Below are positions 1-11,442 of a DNA stretch of 64,000 nt, one piece after another (position 1 is the first letter of the stretch; each line of letters opens with the position of its first letter). Source of the DNA: Sequoia sempervirens (lineage: Eukaryota; Streptophyta; Pinopsida; Cupressales; Cupressaceae). The stretch spans positions 59,512-123,511 of the forward strand of contig VDFB02275602.1 of the NCBI GenBank assembly GCA_007258455.2, in the 5' to 3' direction. Both the position numbers and the translations under genes were made by a program. Below the pieces are notes generated by a model. It saw only the letters and a list, made by a program, of their open reading frames with translations, was not told the origin of the DNA and searched no databases.

Positions 1-2247
1 TGAATCTTGAAATATAACCTGAAAGTTGCTGCTCCACTTTTCTCCTTTGAATACTACCTGCAAAAATAATGAAAATTACACTGAAGAGAGGTGTTAAATA
101 GATTTAGGGCTTGAAATAGCTTTGCTTTCTTTTGCTTTAATCTTCAAACCCTAAACTCAACTTGTTCAATGAACTTGGACATCATCATTCTCTTGCAATT
201 TTGATTTTTTTTGAAAATCTTGCAAATTTCACTAAGGCATGGAAAGTTGGGCGCCTTACTTGGCTAGGGGCACCCATTTGCTTCAGAGTTAGCCATTTTT
301 TTCAGAATTTTCAACTTTTCTTCCATTTTGACCCCTGGTTTGACCTCGATCTCCGGTTTCTAGATTGATCCGATGAACGAGCTGGATGATTCATCGCGTA
401 GCCTGACTGATTCTGAGAAGATTGTTCTGGAGGCACCTCTGGCGAAAAACTTCATTTTGACCTTCAAATTCATGGGAGCCTATTTCCTCCAGGGGCTCCG
501 AACTTGCACACTGTTAGCCATTTTTGCATGATTTTCAAGTTCTTCATTTCCCTTTGATCTTCTGATGAAATCTTGATTCTGGGAGCTACGCTGATCTGAT
601 TGACTGGCTGACAAGTTCACTGGATAGTTTGGCTAAAACCAACAAGATGATCTTAGATGCTTCATTGACGAATTCCATCATCTCAGTGCTCAAAATCTTG
701 GGCGCCCTTTCTCTGCAGGGGCGCTCAACTTGACCAGACAGCCATTTTTATGATATCTTCGCCACTTTCTCTTCTACAGATGGTCCTGCCTGATCTGGTG
801 TTTCAGAGCTCGGTTTGATTGATGGCTGGGCTTGTCGCGAAGTTGAGAAGATTTTGGAGGAGGTTCTCTGGGAGTTACTTCACCAAAAGGTTAGATTTGG
901 GCCTTCAAAGCTTGGGCGCCCTTCTTGACTGGGGGCGCCCAACTCTACCATACTTAGAATATTTTCTTGCATTTTCACCTTGCTTTTGATTTTCAAAATT
1001 TCACTCTCGTGAAACCCTCTATTCATCCTTTTGCATTTGACGACTACCATATCGGATTGACGTGCTGGAAATCTTGTTGGAAAGCTTGATCAAATATGAC
1101 GAAGTCACGTTAGAGCTTCACTGGCGGATTCATCTGTTTGGACACTCAAAAAACTTGGGCGCCTTTCTCCTTCAGGGGTGCCCATGTGCTCCAGACTTAC
1201 AAAATTTTTCATTAGATTTTATCTTCAGATTTAAACCTTCATTCTGTACCTTCAACTTTGATTTGGATTTGCTTGAGATTGGTCAGTCGGATGCCCTCAC
1301 AAAGATATTCGTTGCGAAGCAGACTAAATTCCAGAGAGATTGAGCATTTTAGCAAACCCTAATTGCTGGATTTGCCCTTTCAAAAAGCTGGGCGCCCATC
1401 TTCACTAGGGGCGCCCAAAGTTCCCAGACTTAGTCAAATTTTCATAATTTTTATGTTTTTTATTCTGACTATTGTTTGGATCCTCCCTGTTTGATCTTGA
1501 ATCGTGGACGATTGGATGATCCGATGACTGCACCGTTGGACTCGCTGCAGAACTGGGGGGAAATTGAATAACTTTTCCTGGGAGTTCAAACCCTAATTCC
1601 ATCATTTGATGCCCTAAAAAGATGGGCGCCTATTCTCTCCTGGGGCACCCATGTCAAGCAGACAGTCAATTTTAGGCAGATGTCACCTTCCTTCTTCATT
1701 CAACATGCGCGTTCATCATTTGATATTTCGTTCAATGTTTGATCATTGAATCTGATGCTTGGCAGCCAACTGACCTCCATTGATGACTCTAGAGCTCCTA
1801 ATATGCTTTTGAAAAAGCAGAATAGACCCACCGGGGAAAAACTGATCTTTTTGAGATTCTAACTGTACCGGCCTGATATGGAAGTATTTTGAACTAATCA
1901 AAACCAGTTTGAACTCTAACGGACCAAATTTCTATTTTTAGAAAGTTTTGCCAGTATCTGTTTCCAAAGAAACCCAGAAAAACCCAGAAAAAGTTACTAT
2001 TTTTAGAAAATTTCTAAAAATAGCAGTTTTCGTAAAAAGTGGGGATGAAAAACTGAGATCTGGGTTTTGTAGATTAAGCTTCTCTGAGCAGACCCAGATC
2101 ATTAGATTTTGAAATTTTTGCATTTTAACCCCTCATGCAAGACATGCACACCCAAATTTTGACCTTTTTTGACAGATTTAACAAGACTTTTACTCATTTC
2201 TTCAAAATGTATAAGTGTAACAAAAATTTTAATTTTGGGGTACAACA
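1..2247 (-). mobile_element. Long LTR, family C copy 1 (C1), cut by the window edge
   Basis: Read on the minus strand, the LTR starts at 2247 with TGTTGTACCCC, matching the start of the complete family member at 17243 (C2). It lies in the 5' LTR of element A. Three CTATTTTTAG-type boxes (1932-1941, 1997-2006, 2014-2023) lie 225-315 bases from its start, followed by a tandem array of about 230-bp units. The other end is outside the window, so it may be a solo LTR or one end of a full element. No protein-coding frame is credible inside it. Family membership is inferred from the start, the boxes and the array shared with C2. Confidence 0.75.
240..1660 (-). repeat. Tandem array, about 7 units of about 230 bp, each with a pair of GGGCGCCC sites
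   Basis: Paired GC boxes start near 249, 477, 699, 914, 1157, 1390 and 1623, a spacing of about 215-243 bases. Each pair is two copies of the 8-bp palindrome GGGCGCCC (or a close variant such as GGGCACCC) 10-14 bases apart, followed by an AT-rich stretch resembling AGCCATTTTT and further loosely shared sequence. Units are strongly diverged apart from the GC pair. The same design is present in C2 at 17745-18430. Confidence 0.8.
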
Positions 2248-2593
2248 GGTATCTATTTCTAAGTGCAAATAAACACCTACAGCCAAGAGACATTTTCACA
2301 AACACTCAGTATGAAAACTAGTTCCAAGTAATGCAATTACGAATAAGAGACATTTTGTCAACTAGTAATTGCATTTGAAAATACCAAAAAGAGCTGCAAT
2401 TCATCTTAGTTACTTGCATAGTTGTCTTAGAGATCTTTTGCTAGCATTTTACTTCATTTGCAAACATCAAAAACAAATCCAAAGCAAACTGAAACAAAAT
2501 CAGCAAGCAAGAAGGTTACAAGACAAGTGTTTGACAAAATTAGCAAGGCTGCAAATCAGTGTTTTTATATCAGATTTGGTCAGGCACATTATA
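2248..2593 (+). mobile_element. Element A, remaining part of the 5' LTR
   Basis: Matches the end of the A 3' LTR at 13914-14261 and ends CACATTATA directly before a PBS. The upstream part of this LTR is displaced by C1. Bases 2257-2360 are in inverted orientation relative to the 3' LTR (13923-14026), while the flanks on both sides are in direct orientation. Confidence 0.8.
2257..2360 (-). repeat. 104-bp segment inverted relative to the other LTR of element A
   Basis: This segment is the reverse complement of 13923-14026 with few differences and the same length of 104 bases. To its left GGTATCTAT matches GGCATCTAT (13914-13922) in direct orientation. To its right the sequence from about 2366 onward (TAATTGCATTTGAAAATACC) matches 14035 onward in direct orientation. 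The two LTRs therefore differ by a local flip. Confidence 0.85.
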
Positions 2594-2594
2594 G

Positions 2595-2605
2595 TGGTAT
2601 TAGAG
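2595..2605 (+). other. Primer-binding site of element A (initiator tRNA-Met type)
   Basis: TGGTATTAGAG, one change from the plant consensus TGGTATCAGAGC, two bases after the LTR end. Confidence 0.8.
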
Positions 2606-2634
2606 TTTAAGATCTTGCCATCCTGTAAGGGTTC

Positions 2635-4530
2635 ATGAGTGAAAGGGAAAAGAGGTATACAGCAAAAGAAGAAAAAGAAATGTCCGTATTACGCAACAGG
2701 TGGAAGAAGACAATTCAGCCCTCCACATATTCCAGAAGGACAAACACTTTCAGGTGAATTAAAGAGGTGTTGGGAAACAAGTCAAACACTTCCAGAAGGA
2801 GATTCAGCTCGCACAATGGGTGAAGGTGGTAGTAGCAGTCCTAGAAAAGAAGATCCAAGTGAGGTACTCTTGAGAGAGCATTTAGTAGAACAAAGAAGAA
2901 CAAATCAACATTTAGAACAAATGATGAATATGTTGATAAGAAATTCTCTTGGCAATAATAGCAATACAAACAATGGACAGGGAGACAATTCAATTAATAA
3001 TAACAAGATTCCCACACGCCAAGTTACACAAGGAGGGTCAGGACCTACACTGCCTACCTTCCCAGCAAGAGAGGAGCAACAACAACAAGAAGACAATGAT
3101 GATCTCACCATACTTGAGCTACAAGAACAATTCAGACAAGATTGGGTAGCAGCTGGTTTTCAACAAGATATGTCTCTCAAAGACTACATGGACTTGAGAA
3201 TGAGACATAGACCTAACAGAGGGAATAGGGAGCAACACAATGACCTCAGGAGAAAAGTGGGCAAATTGAGGTTGCCTTATTATGATGGTTCAGGAAAGAC
3301 AATAGCATGAGCATGGGTGCAAAAAGTGGACACTTATTTTTAGCTTAATCCTATGCTTGAGGATGAAGCAATTAAGTTTAATACCATACACTTGGATGCA
3401 GTTGCACATGAATGGTGGTATCATGGATTAGTCACCATGGGACATGATTAGATTACATCTTATGCAGAGTTCACCGAGCGTTTGATTGATAGATTTGATG
3501 TGAAGGATCTAGAACTCCACTTCAAGGAGTTAGCACAGCTCAAACAAAAAGGTTCATTGGATACTTACATTGCTGATTTCCAGAGGTTGACTGTTTTGGT
3601 GACAGATATTTCGGAGAGGAGACTGCTAGTCTTATTCATGGATGGTTTGATGGATCCTTTGAGAGGTTGGGTTAAGGCGCTCAAACCTACTTCGTTACAG
3701 ATGGCAATCAAGAAGGCTAGAGACATGGAGGCTAGCAATCAAAAGAACAAATTCTCAATAAACCAAAAGAACAAATTCCCATCTCGTGACTTAGCTCCTC
3801 CAGAAGACACAGTGGAAAAGTATAAGAAAGACAATAAGAAAAATAAAACAGATGAGGAGTATCGTAAAGAGTGTAGGGACAAAGGAATTTGCTATCATTG
3901 CAAGGAGAAATGGGTTAACGGACATCGTTGCTTGGGGAAAGGGAAGGTACATCTCATAGAGGTAGCATCGGATAGTGAGGATGAGGATGATCATGGTCAT
4001 GAGGACAGCAGCAGTTCAGATGAGGAACAACCTGAAGGAGAGGACACTGGGAGTGGCTTTATTGTTTTACTTTCAGGATCTCCTAGATTCCGCTCTTTCA
4101 GAGTTAAGGTACTCTTCAAGGTCAGCCTATTACAGTTTTGATTGACAGTGGGGCTACACATAATTTCATCGATGCAGCGATAGTGACAAAATAAGGATTG
4201 ACAACACGTGCCTTTGAGGGGTTTAATGTCATGGTGGCTGATGGGTATAATATGTTTTGCAAGAAGAAGGTGCCTCAACTTAAGATCAGATTGGGTAACT
4301 ATACTCTGATAAATGATTTTGATTTCTACATTGTAGACTTGGGTCCCACAAATGCTATTTTGGGGATTTAGTGGCTCCATTAACTAGGTGAGTATTCACA
4401 TAATTTTCAAACAATGGAGCTCAAGTTCAGGACAGCTGATGGACAAAAAGTGGTGCTTAGAGGAAAGGCAAATAGAGCATCCAAGAGTGTGACAACAAAC
4501 TGTATGATGAGACTTGAGGGGCCAACTGAT
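2635..4530 (+). pseudogene. Element A gag and protease, degraded
   Basis: Structural Gag followed by the start of a retroviral aspartic protease. The ATG at 2635 begins MSEREKRY, matching MSDREKRY at the start of the G gag; the frame shifts near 2690 and then stays in the frame of 2639 to about 4110, with in-frame stops at 3308-3310, 3341-3343 and 3449-3451. Visible Gag features are the conserved capsid block (EWWYHGLVTMGHD, HFKELAQL, ERRLLVLFMDGL) and a plant-type zinc knuckle CYHCKEKWVNGHRC near 3890-3935, then an acidic tail. Protease lies in another frame from about 4110, with [12 protein letters not shown] at 4138-4173 (DSGA active site), and runs to about 4530 with several stops. Reverse transcriptase, RNase H and integrase are absent. 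The sequence is closest by eye to element G. Confidence 0.88.
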
Positions 4531-5297
4531 CTATGGGATGTAGTTAGACATGTTGACAATAGTTCTTTGACCTTGCCCTCATGGATTAATGGCTACTCTA
4601 TCTTGACTAGATGCTCTGGGTGGACAACGATTGCTGGTTGGGGTGGTCACATGGATGTTGGGAGTTAAAGTAGTGATGAGTTTTAGTCCTTGGTCGGCAA
4701 GGATATATTTAGCTCCATCATGGATTTGGTTGGTAGGCTGCAGGGTACTATTTTGATGATAGAGAGTGGCATATGCTTCTATACATCTTACTTGGGCATC
4801 ATTCACATCTTTAGGAGGCCACCTAGGGTATGTTGGTATGATGATGACACAGGCATGACCAGAGTGGATGGCATTCATGATGATGACATTATTGATATGG
4901 AGAGGTATGCACATGGTGTTTCTTGGGCGATGATAGGAGGTTACCACCTTGATTGCACTTTGAGGTGTGTTCACCAGATATCCTTTGATCCACATGTTAA
5001 GGACGTGGCCTTGTCATTGTTACTTCAGCGAGGTGGGTTGAAGGACAGGGCATCTTGTTGGTGTGATTCAGGTGGTGATTACTATTGGGGCACTTGGTTG
5101 CACGAGGATTGTCACTTCAGTACTTGGTTATCATATGATGAGGGTTGGAGTTTTGGAGTTGCATTGTTGAGCCTCGGGTTCTGCAGCTTGATAGGATATG
5201 ATAGTGGCATGAGCTTCAGCTACATTTGTTGGTTGATTGTTTGGGATCTAGGTGGCGGTGAACAGGTGTTGTAGTGATTATGGCTGGTGAGTGGTGG
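4531..5297 (+). other. Element A, non-pol spacer between protease and PPT
   Basis: Pol is expected here but none of its motifs (FFDDIL, TDH, the integrase HHCC, DFITGL) can be read in any frame. The sequence is GT-rich on the plus strand and holds an open frame of 194 codons at 4690-5274 with no recognisable domain and an odd composition (rich in Gly, Trp, Cys, Asp), which I regard as probably not a real protein. Its origin is unknown. Element E carries an unrelated-looking spacer in the same place. Confidence 0.6.
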
Positions 5298-5334
5298 ATT
5301 GCTTGAGGGAAAGCAATCTTTGGGTAGGGAGGAC
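5298..5334 (+). other. Element A pre-PPT inverted repeat and polypurine tract
   Basis: An imperfect inverted repeat (ATTGCTTG, AGGG, AAAGCAAT) at 5298-5317 is followed by the purine tract TTTGGGTAGGGAGGAC ending at 5334. The LTR follows directly. The same layout occurs in B, E, G, J and M. Confidence 0.75.
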
Positions 5335-5390
5335 TATCATGTCCCCAATCTGGAGGTAGTTTGATTTAATTAATTTAATTGATTAAGTTG
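5335..5390 (+). mobile_element. Element A 3' LTR, first part
   Basis: Starts TATCATGTCCCC after the PPT; compared with the TGTAATGTCCCC of related elements the second base is mutated. The LTR is interrupted by element B after 5390 and resumes at 12820. The last five bases, AGTTG, are the left copy of the B target duplication. Confidence 0.8.
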
Positions 5391-6761
5391 TGTAGAAACC
5401 CCTGTTCTCACTGTTTCCTGAAACTGTCTGTTTTTGCTTGTTTTGAACGTTTTTGATTTTATTGTTTTTTTTGCATAAACCAATAAAGTGCGATTTTGGA
5501 AGAAATTGCTAATAAAATTCAAATAAAATATTGCAATATTGGAAATGATAGAATCTACTGGAAATAATGTTGCCAAAGAGTTTATTGATCTTCTATGATG
5601 AATACAAATAAGATCTGATAACATGCAACTGAAAAAGCAACAATATTATTGATGAAAACTTGGTATTTGCAGCAGATTGAAAAGACCTTGAAATGGTACG
5701 GCCTTCATGAAGATCCACTTTTCCCTGCGTTTGACGTTCGCAGATGATACTAGAATAATAGGCGCCCCTGTTGATGAAGCCAAAATGCAAAGAAGGAAGG
5801 CGATTTTACTCTAGATGAAAAGTACGGCCCTATACTTGCTGGTACGGCCTGCAGCAACAAAGTACGGATCTGCAACAGCCTTGAAGAAATCCGTACAGAC
5901 TTGGAATAGATGCCAAATATGAAGCTGAGATAGGCGCCCTAGAATATATTCACTGCCTGTTGATGGTCGGATCCAAAACTCTGAAGATGAATCTCTGAAT
6001 AAGTTCTGTGATAACCTCTGAATGAAGCTACCTCTTTGAAAGCAATAAATTAGTTGATATTTCACAGCCTCTGAACTGCAACACTGAAGATGGCTCGTTC
6101 TCCAATGCAAAACGAAAACTGGAACCCTTGGCTCTGTTCTCAAAAGAAGGACTTAGCAAAAATTCGATTTTTCAACATAATGAGCTCTTTTTCCAATGAA
6201 ACCCTTATATCCTTCAAAAAGTCGACTTTTCTCAAAGAGACATCATTTAAATAAAGTTCGAACTTTTCTTTTAATTTTTCAATAGTCTCGAACGCACTTT
6301 TAATTATAAATTATAATTGAAAAGTGGCCCCTCTTCAATGTTGGTCGACCCCTTCAAGAAATCACTTAAGTTATAATATTAAATAATATTATAACTTTAT
6401 AATATAAGCTTCAAATAATTAATATTTAATTTGACAATTAAAATATTAATATCTCCCTCAAAATACGTCGGATTAACGAACCGTCTGAAGCTGGAGGATA
6501 AGTGATTGAATTTGCACACGACCAGACCAAACTGCTAAAAATAGCAGGGGTGCTCCGCTGAGTGACTTAACTTACTAAAAATAGCAAGTCAAGCAAGTGA
6601 TGTCCGAACGACTCCGAACGAAATCCAAACTGGTAGATTCCGACAAACCGCAGCCAAGCCAAGCTCCAACCAGACCCTCTATCCATCCTATCAGCCTACG
6701 AGGGTCGCATTATAGGCTAATCATAAGCTCTGAGAGATGTCAACTGGAAGGGGACATTACA
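5391..6761 (-). repeat. Element B 3' LTR
   Basis: Minus-strand start TGTAATGTCCCC at 6761, end at 5391 (plus strand TGTAGAAACC). Within it: AGCCTA..TAGGCT dyad at 6693-6718; two CTAAAAATAG boxes at 6535-6544 (within the 16-base palindrome-like CTGCTAAAAATAGCAG) and 6575-6584; a TATA-like GATATAAGG on the minus strand near 6207; and GTACGGCC sites downstream of it near 5697, 5821 and 5842. The LTR family resembles H and N. Confidence 0.92.
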
Positions 6762-6796
6762 GTCCGCCCTCCTGAAATTGCTTGTCCTCAAGCAAT
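6762..6796 (-). other. Element B PPT and pre-PPT inverted repeat
   Basis: On the minus strand a perfect inverted repeat ATTGCTTG, AGGA, CAAGCAAT (6777-6796) is followed by the purine tract TTCAGGAGGGCGGAC abutting the 3' LTR. Confidence 0.82.
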
Positions 6797-9700
6797 CTCA
6801 ACTCCGGATGCTGCAAAATATCCTCGCTCTCCCACGTAGCATCCTCCACTGGCAAATCTCTCCATTTCACCAAATATTCCGATAGTCCTCCTACGCAACT
6901 GTCTCTCTCTCTCAGGATAGACTCGGTACTAAGATCAACTTTCCCTCATCATCTAAGGGAGGTAAAACTGCTGAAGGTACCACGGTGTCCCAACGCCTTC
7001 TTGAGACGTGACACATGAAAAACATTGTGGACCTTACTATCAGCCGGAAGCTCTAGCTCATAAGCCACCTCTCCAACACGCCTCGAATCCTGAAAGGACC
7101 ATAATATCGTGGCTTAAGCTTCTCTGAACCACTCTTCCCAAGAGTAGACTGACGGTAGGGCTGCAGCATGAGATAAACCATGTCTCCCACCTCAAAAGAT
7201 CTCTCTGTCCTCTTCTGATCTGCGTACTGCTTCTGCTGATTCTGTGCCTTAGCAATATTCTCCTCGAGAGCCCTCATAGTGTCCTGACTCTCCTGCAATA
7301 AATCTCCAGCACTCGGCACTCTACTGTCACTCAGTAGCAAATCCAAAAAACTAGGTGCCTCATAACCGTACAACGCCATGAAGGGGGACATCTGAATGGT
7401 CATGTGAAACGTAGTGTTGTAGAAATACTCGCACAAATATATCCACTTGACCCACGCCTTTTGCTGCCCTGCAATGTAATTCCTGAGGTAACCTTCCACC
7501 CATTTGTTTACTATCTCCGTCTGACCATCAGTCTGCGGGTGGTAACTGGTGCTCGGTGTAAGCTCAGTCCCACAAAGTCTGAACACCTCCTGCCAGAAGT
7601 GACTCAGGAACCGACTATCCCTGTCGCTAACTATGCTCCGAGGCAACCCATGTAATCTGAAAACCTCACGGAAGAAGACCTCTGCTACCTGTGTAGCTGT
7701 GTAAGTGGTGGTGATCGGGAAGAAGTGGGCATACTTCGTCAGCCGATCCACAACTACATATATGCAATCACGTCCCTGGGCTTTGGGCAAGCCCGTAATA
7801 AAATCCATCTACAGGCATTCCCACTTCCTATTAGGAATCGGAAGTGGCTGCAACAATCCTGCTGGATATGTGTTCTCCTGCTTGTTCTGCTGACAAACAG
7901 GGCACTCACGCACATACTGAAGAACATCTGCCTTAAGTCCCTTCCATGTAAACCTTTCTCGTATCTGTCTGTATGTTTTAAAATACCCGGGATGTCCTGC
8001 TGTGGGCACATCATGAAAGGCTCGCATAATAGTGTTCTTCATCTCAAATCCTGGGATCAAGAAAATCCTGTTCTTGTAAATGATCAAGTCATTCACAAGC
8101 GTGTACCTAGTGTCTACCATCGATCCCTCAACAATACTGGATGCCCAAGTATCCTTGGCATACTCTGCCACAATCAAATGCCTCCAATCCTCTGCAATGT
8201 GAACCATAGAGCTCAGATAAGGCCTGCGTGAGAGAGCGTCAGCCACTACATTCTGGGTACCTTTGATGTAGGTGATATCAAAGTCATACGCCTGTAACTT
8301 ACTCACCCACTTCTGCTGACGATCGTTTTAGTCTCGCTGCCCCAGGAAATGCCTCAAACTGTTGTGGTCAGTTTTAATGCAAAACTTACTGCCCACGAGA
8401 TATTGCCTAAATTTGGCCAAGGCATGCATTATGGCCAGCATCTCCTTATCATAAATATTGTAAAGCCTCTCTGGACCTCTGAGCTTCCTGCTCTCATAAA
8501 CGATCGGGTGCTTGTCCTGCATAAGCACCGCTCCAATGCCCTCACCAGAAGCATCACATTGAAGCTCAAAAGGCTTCGTAAAATCTGGCAGTGCCAACAC
8601 TGGACACGTAGTCATCAGCTCCTTGAACCTCATAAAACACTCCTGTGCCTCAGGAGTCCAACATAATGCACCTTTTTTCAACAAATCCGTCATAGGTGCT
8701 GCATGGCGTGAATAACCATTCACAAATCTGCGATAAAAACCACACAAGCCAAGAAATCCTCGCAGCTGTGTAAGGTTTGCCGGCGTAGGCCAATCTATGA
8801 TAGCACGAATCTTCTCAGGATCCATCCGCACTCCCTCTACACTGATGATATGGCCTAAGTAGAGCAACTCAGTAATCCCCAAATCACACTTGGACTCCTT
8901 GGTGTACAAGGACTCCCTCTCCAAAATGCTAAGCACTATATCTAGATGAGCCAAATGCTCCTGCCAAGTCCTGTTGTAAATCAGGATGTCATCGAAGAAG
9001 ACAAGTACATATCTCCTCAGTAGTGAGTGGAAGACCCTGTTCATGGTGGACGGAAATGTCGCTGGCGCGTTGGTTAGCCCAAATGGCATCACCACAAACT
9101 CGAAGTGTCCACAATGACAATGGAATGCAGTCTTTTCAACGTCCTGCTCACGAATTTGGATCTGGTGATATCCTGATCTCAGGTCTATCTTCGTGAAATA
9201 ACATGCACCATGGAGCTCATCAATAAGCTCATCTATACAAGGTATGGGGTACTTGTTTTTGATGGTCCTCTTATTCAGGACTCTGTGATCTATGCACATG
9301 CGAAGGGTACCATCTTTCTTCTTCACTAGGACAACTGAAGAAGTGAATGGTGATTTACTTGGTCGAATGTGACCCATAGCAAGCAGCTCCTTGATAGTCT
9401 TCTCTATCTCATCCTTAAGCCGCTTAGGATGCCTGTAAGGAGTAATCATGACGGGCTTAGCGCTCTCCTCAAGCTCTATAATGTGCTCAATACCCCTGTC
9501 TGGAGGTCTCCCTGGTGGAATATCACTGAAAACCTTCTCATGCTTAACTCTCAACTGCTGAATGTCAGGATGATACTCGGTCTTATGCTGTCCCTCCTGA
9601 ATAGGTGTCAAAGTGCACTCGGCAGCCCACTCTACCATGTCATGTCGCATGAGCCTCTCCATCCGTCGGAAGGAAATAGTCCTGACATTACTGTCCCAAA

Positions 9701-11396
9701 TGGCCTTCAGGATATGTGTCTTCCCATCCACATCAAACCAAATCTCCATGTCTTTGAGACGAAGAGTGACTTCCTTAAGGGAATGAAGCCACTTCATGCC
9801 CAAAACTAAATCAATATCTCCGATGTTCACCACGTAATAATCAGCCTTGAATTCATAGTTATTCAAGCGCAAGGGAAGATCCTTAATCATACGATCACAC
9901 CTGAGAGTGTAACCATCGGCCACCTTAACCCTAATGCCTTCAAACTCCTCAGTTATGAGTCCGCGTTTCTCCACAAATCTAGCGTCAATAAAATTGTGGG
10001 TGGCTCCTGTGTCAAGAAGGGTGATGACCCTTTGTCTTGCCAAAACTCCACGAAGTCTAAATGAACCCTCCTGCTGTTCGGAACTCTCAGATTTCGAATC
10101 CTCGTAATAAGCCCACATTACTTGATTGGCCTTACGTTTAGGCCGCAAAGGACAATCATGGTTAGCATCGTAGGGACCTTTGCAATAGAAGCAAAGCTTC
10201 TTTCTGCGCAAATCATTAAGAGCTTCACGATCCAAGGGTGCTGCTGATTTACCCTTCGAGTCACTCTTAAAATCAGATCTCTCCTTATTCTTATTAAATC
10301 CCTTATTGTCCCAGAATGAAGAAGTGTTTCTGGAATTGAATTTGCTGGATGGTGCTGCAAACTCCATGTTGCGTGCCTTCTTCATAGCTTCCTGTAACGA
10401 AGAAGGATCAAATGCTTTGATCCAACCTCTCAATGGTTCCAACAGCCCCTCCATGAAAAGCACAACTAGACGCCTCTCTGAAATATTGGGAACCATCACT
10501 GACAGTCGCTGGAAGTCTCCTATGTAGGACTCCAAACTACCAACTTGTCGCAACTGGGCCAACTCTCTGAAATAGGACTCAGGATCCTTCTTGTCGAATC
10601 GTTCCACCAACCTGTCTACGAACTCCTGGTATGTGGTGATACGATCATGCTGAAGTGTCACCATCCCGTGATGCCACCAATCATAAGCTGCTCACTCAAG
10701 ATGCAATGTAGCATACCTAATAGCATCCTCCTCAGCCATAGGACGCAATGTGAGGAAGGTATCCAGTTTACTGATCCAGGCCTGTGCTGTGACCTTGCCA
10801 CTACCGTCAAACATAGCTAGTGTGAGTATGTTTGTAGCATGCTTCAAATCATTATTGTTATTTCTAGGCCTCCAATCATGTTGGTTCCGGTGATGTTCTC
10901 TCCTCTGTGTGAGAAATCTGTCAATGGTAATCCTCTCTTTGACATCTGGTGTCAGCAACTCCTACTCATCGTTCGCTGCCATAAGAGTATCAACGAACAT
11001 CTCCTCAGGCTCCTCACTTGCAATGGCCTCATCAGGCTCCTATCTAACAAAAGTAGGCCGTGTTGGCCTGTCTGCTGTACGTGAAACAGTCCTAGGTGCT
11101 CTCCGTGAACCTGCATCACTCCTGTTCTCGTCACGACGTGGTGACGGTCTCCGCGACGTACCTATCCTCTGGATCGCCACTGTCAACTGCTATAGTACAT
11201 CAGTCACCTGCTTTTGACTTGTCCGTAAATCTCTAAGAGTGTGTAGAACCTCTGCATCGTCCTGATCCCTAGGGTTTCGAGGAATATCTGTCCCGTCAGC
11301 CATGGTACCCGGCTGCCTGTTCAATCCCTGTTCCCTGTCAATCAAGGCTCTCCTGCGAGTGTAATATCTGTGAGGCCCAACCTCTTGTGGCTGCAT
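6797..11396 (-). pseudogene. Element B gag-pol polyprotein, degraded
   Basis: One reading frame from the ATG at 11394-11396 to about 7075, broken by stops at 11190-11192, 11040-11042, 10962-10964, 10692-10694, 8328-8330 and 7809-7811. A frameshift near 7075 moves the integrase tail into another frame, and the terminal chromodomain (6800-6950) is shifted again. Order seen: Gag capsid block (LRPMAEEDAIRYATLHLE, FRELAQLRQVGSLESYIGDF); zinc knuckle CFYCKGPYDANHDC; protease [14 protein letters not shown] with MCIDHRVLNKRTIKNKYP and FFDDIL; RNase H with QCDASGEGIGAVLMQ and KTDHNSLRHFL; integrase zinc finger (HDVPTAGH..CPVCQQNK) and core MDFITGLPKAQG, VSDRDSRF, TDGQTEIVNKW; the GPF motif; and [13 protein letters not shown] in the shifted frame. 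It copies the element RNA into DNA and inserts it. It cannot be expressed intact now. Confidence 0.93.
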
Positions 11397-11429
11397 AAGA
11401 ATACTAAACCCTCAGGATGGCAGGATTTA

Positions 11430-11441
11430 GCTCTGATACCA
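11430..11441 (-). other. Element B primer-binding site (initiator tRNA-Met)
   Basis: Minus strand TGGTATCAGAGC, an exact match to the common plant PBS, one base after the 5' LTR end at 11443. Confidence 0.93.
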
Positions 11442-11442
11442 C

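Noticed and set aside
4690..5274. 194-codon open frame in element A
   Set aside because: Composition is unlike a normal protein, no homologous motif, an overlapping minus-strand frame is also open, and GT-rich DNA lacks stops by chance. Recorded as spacer instead.
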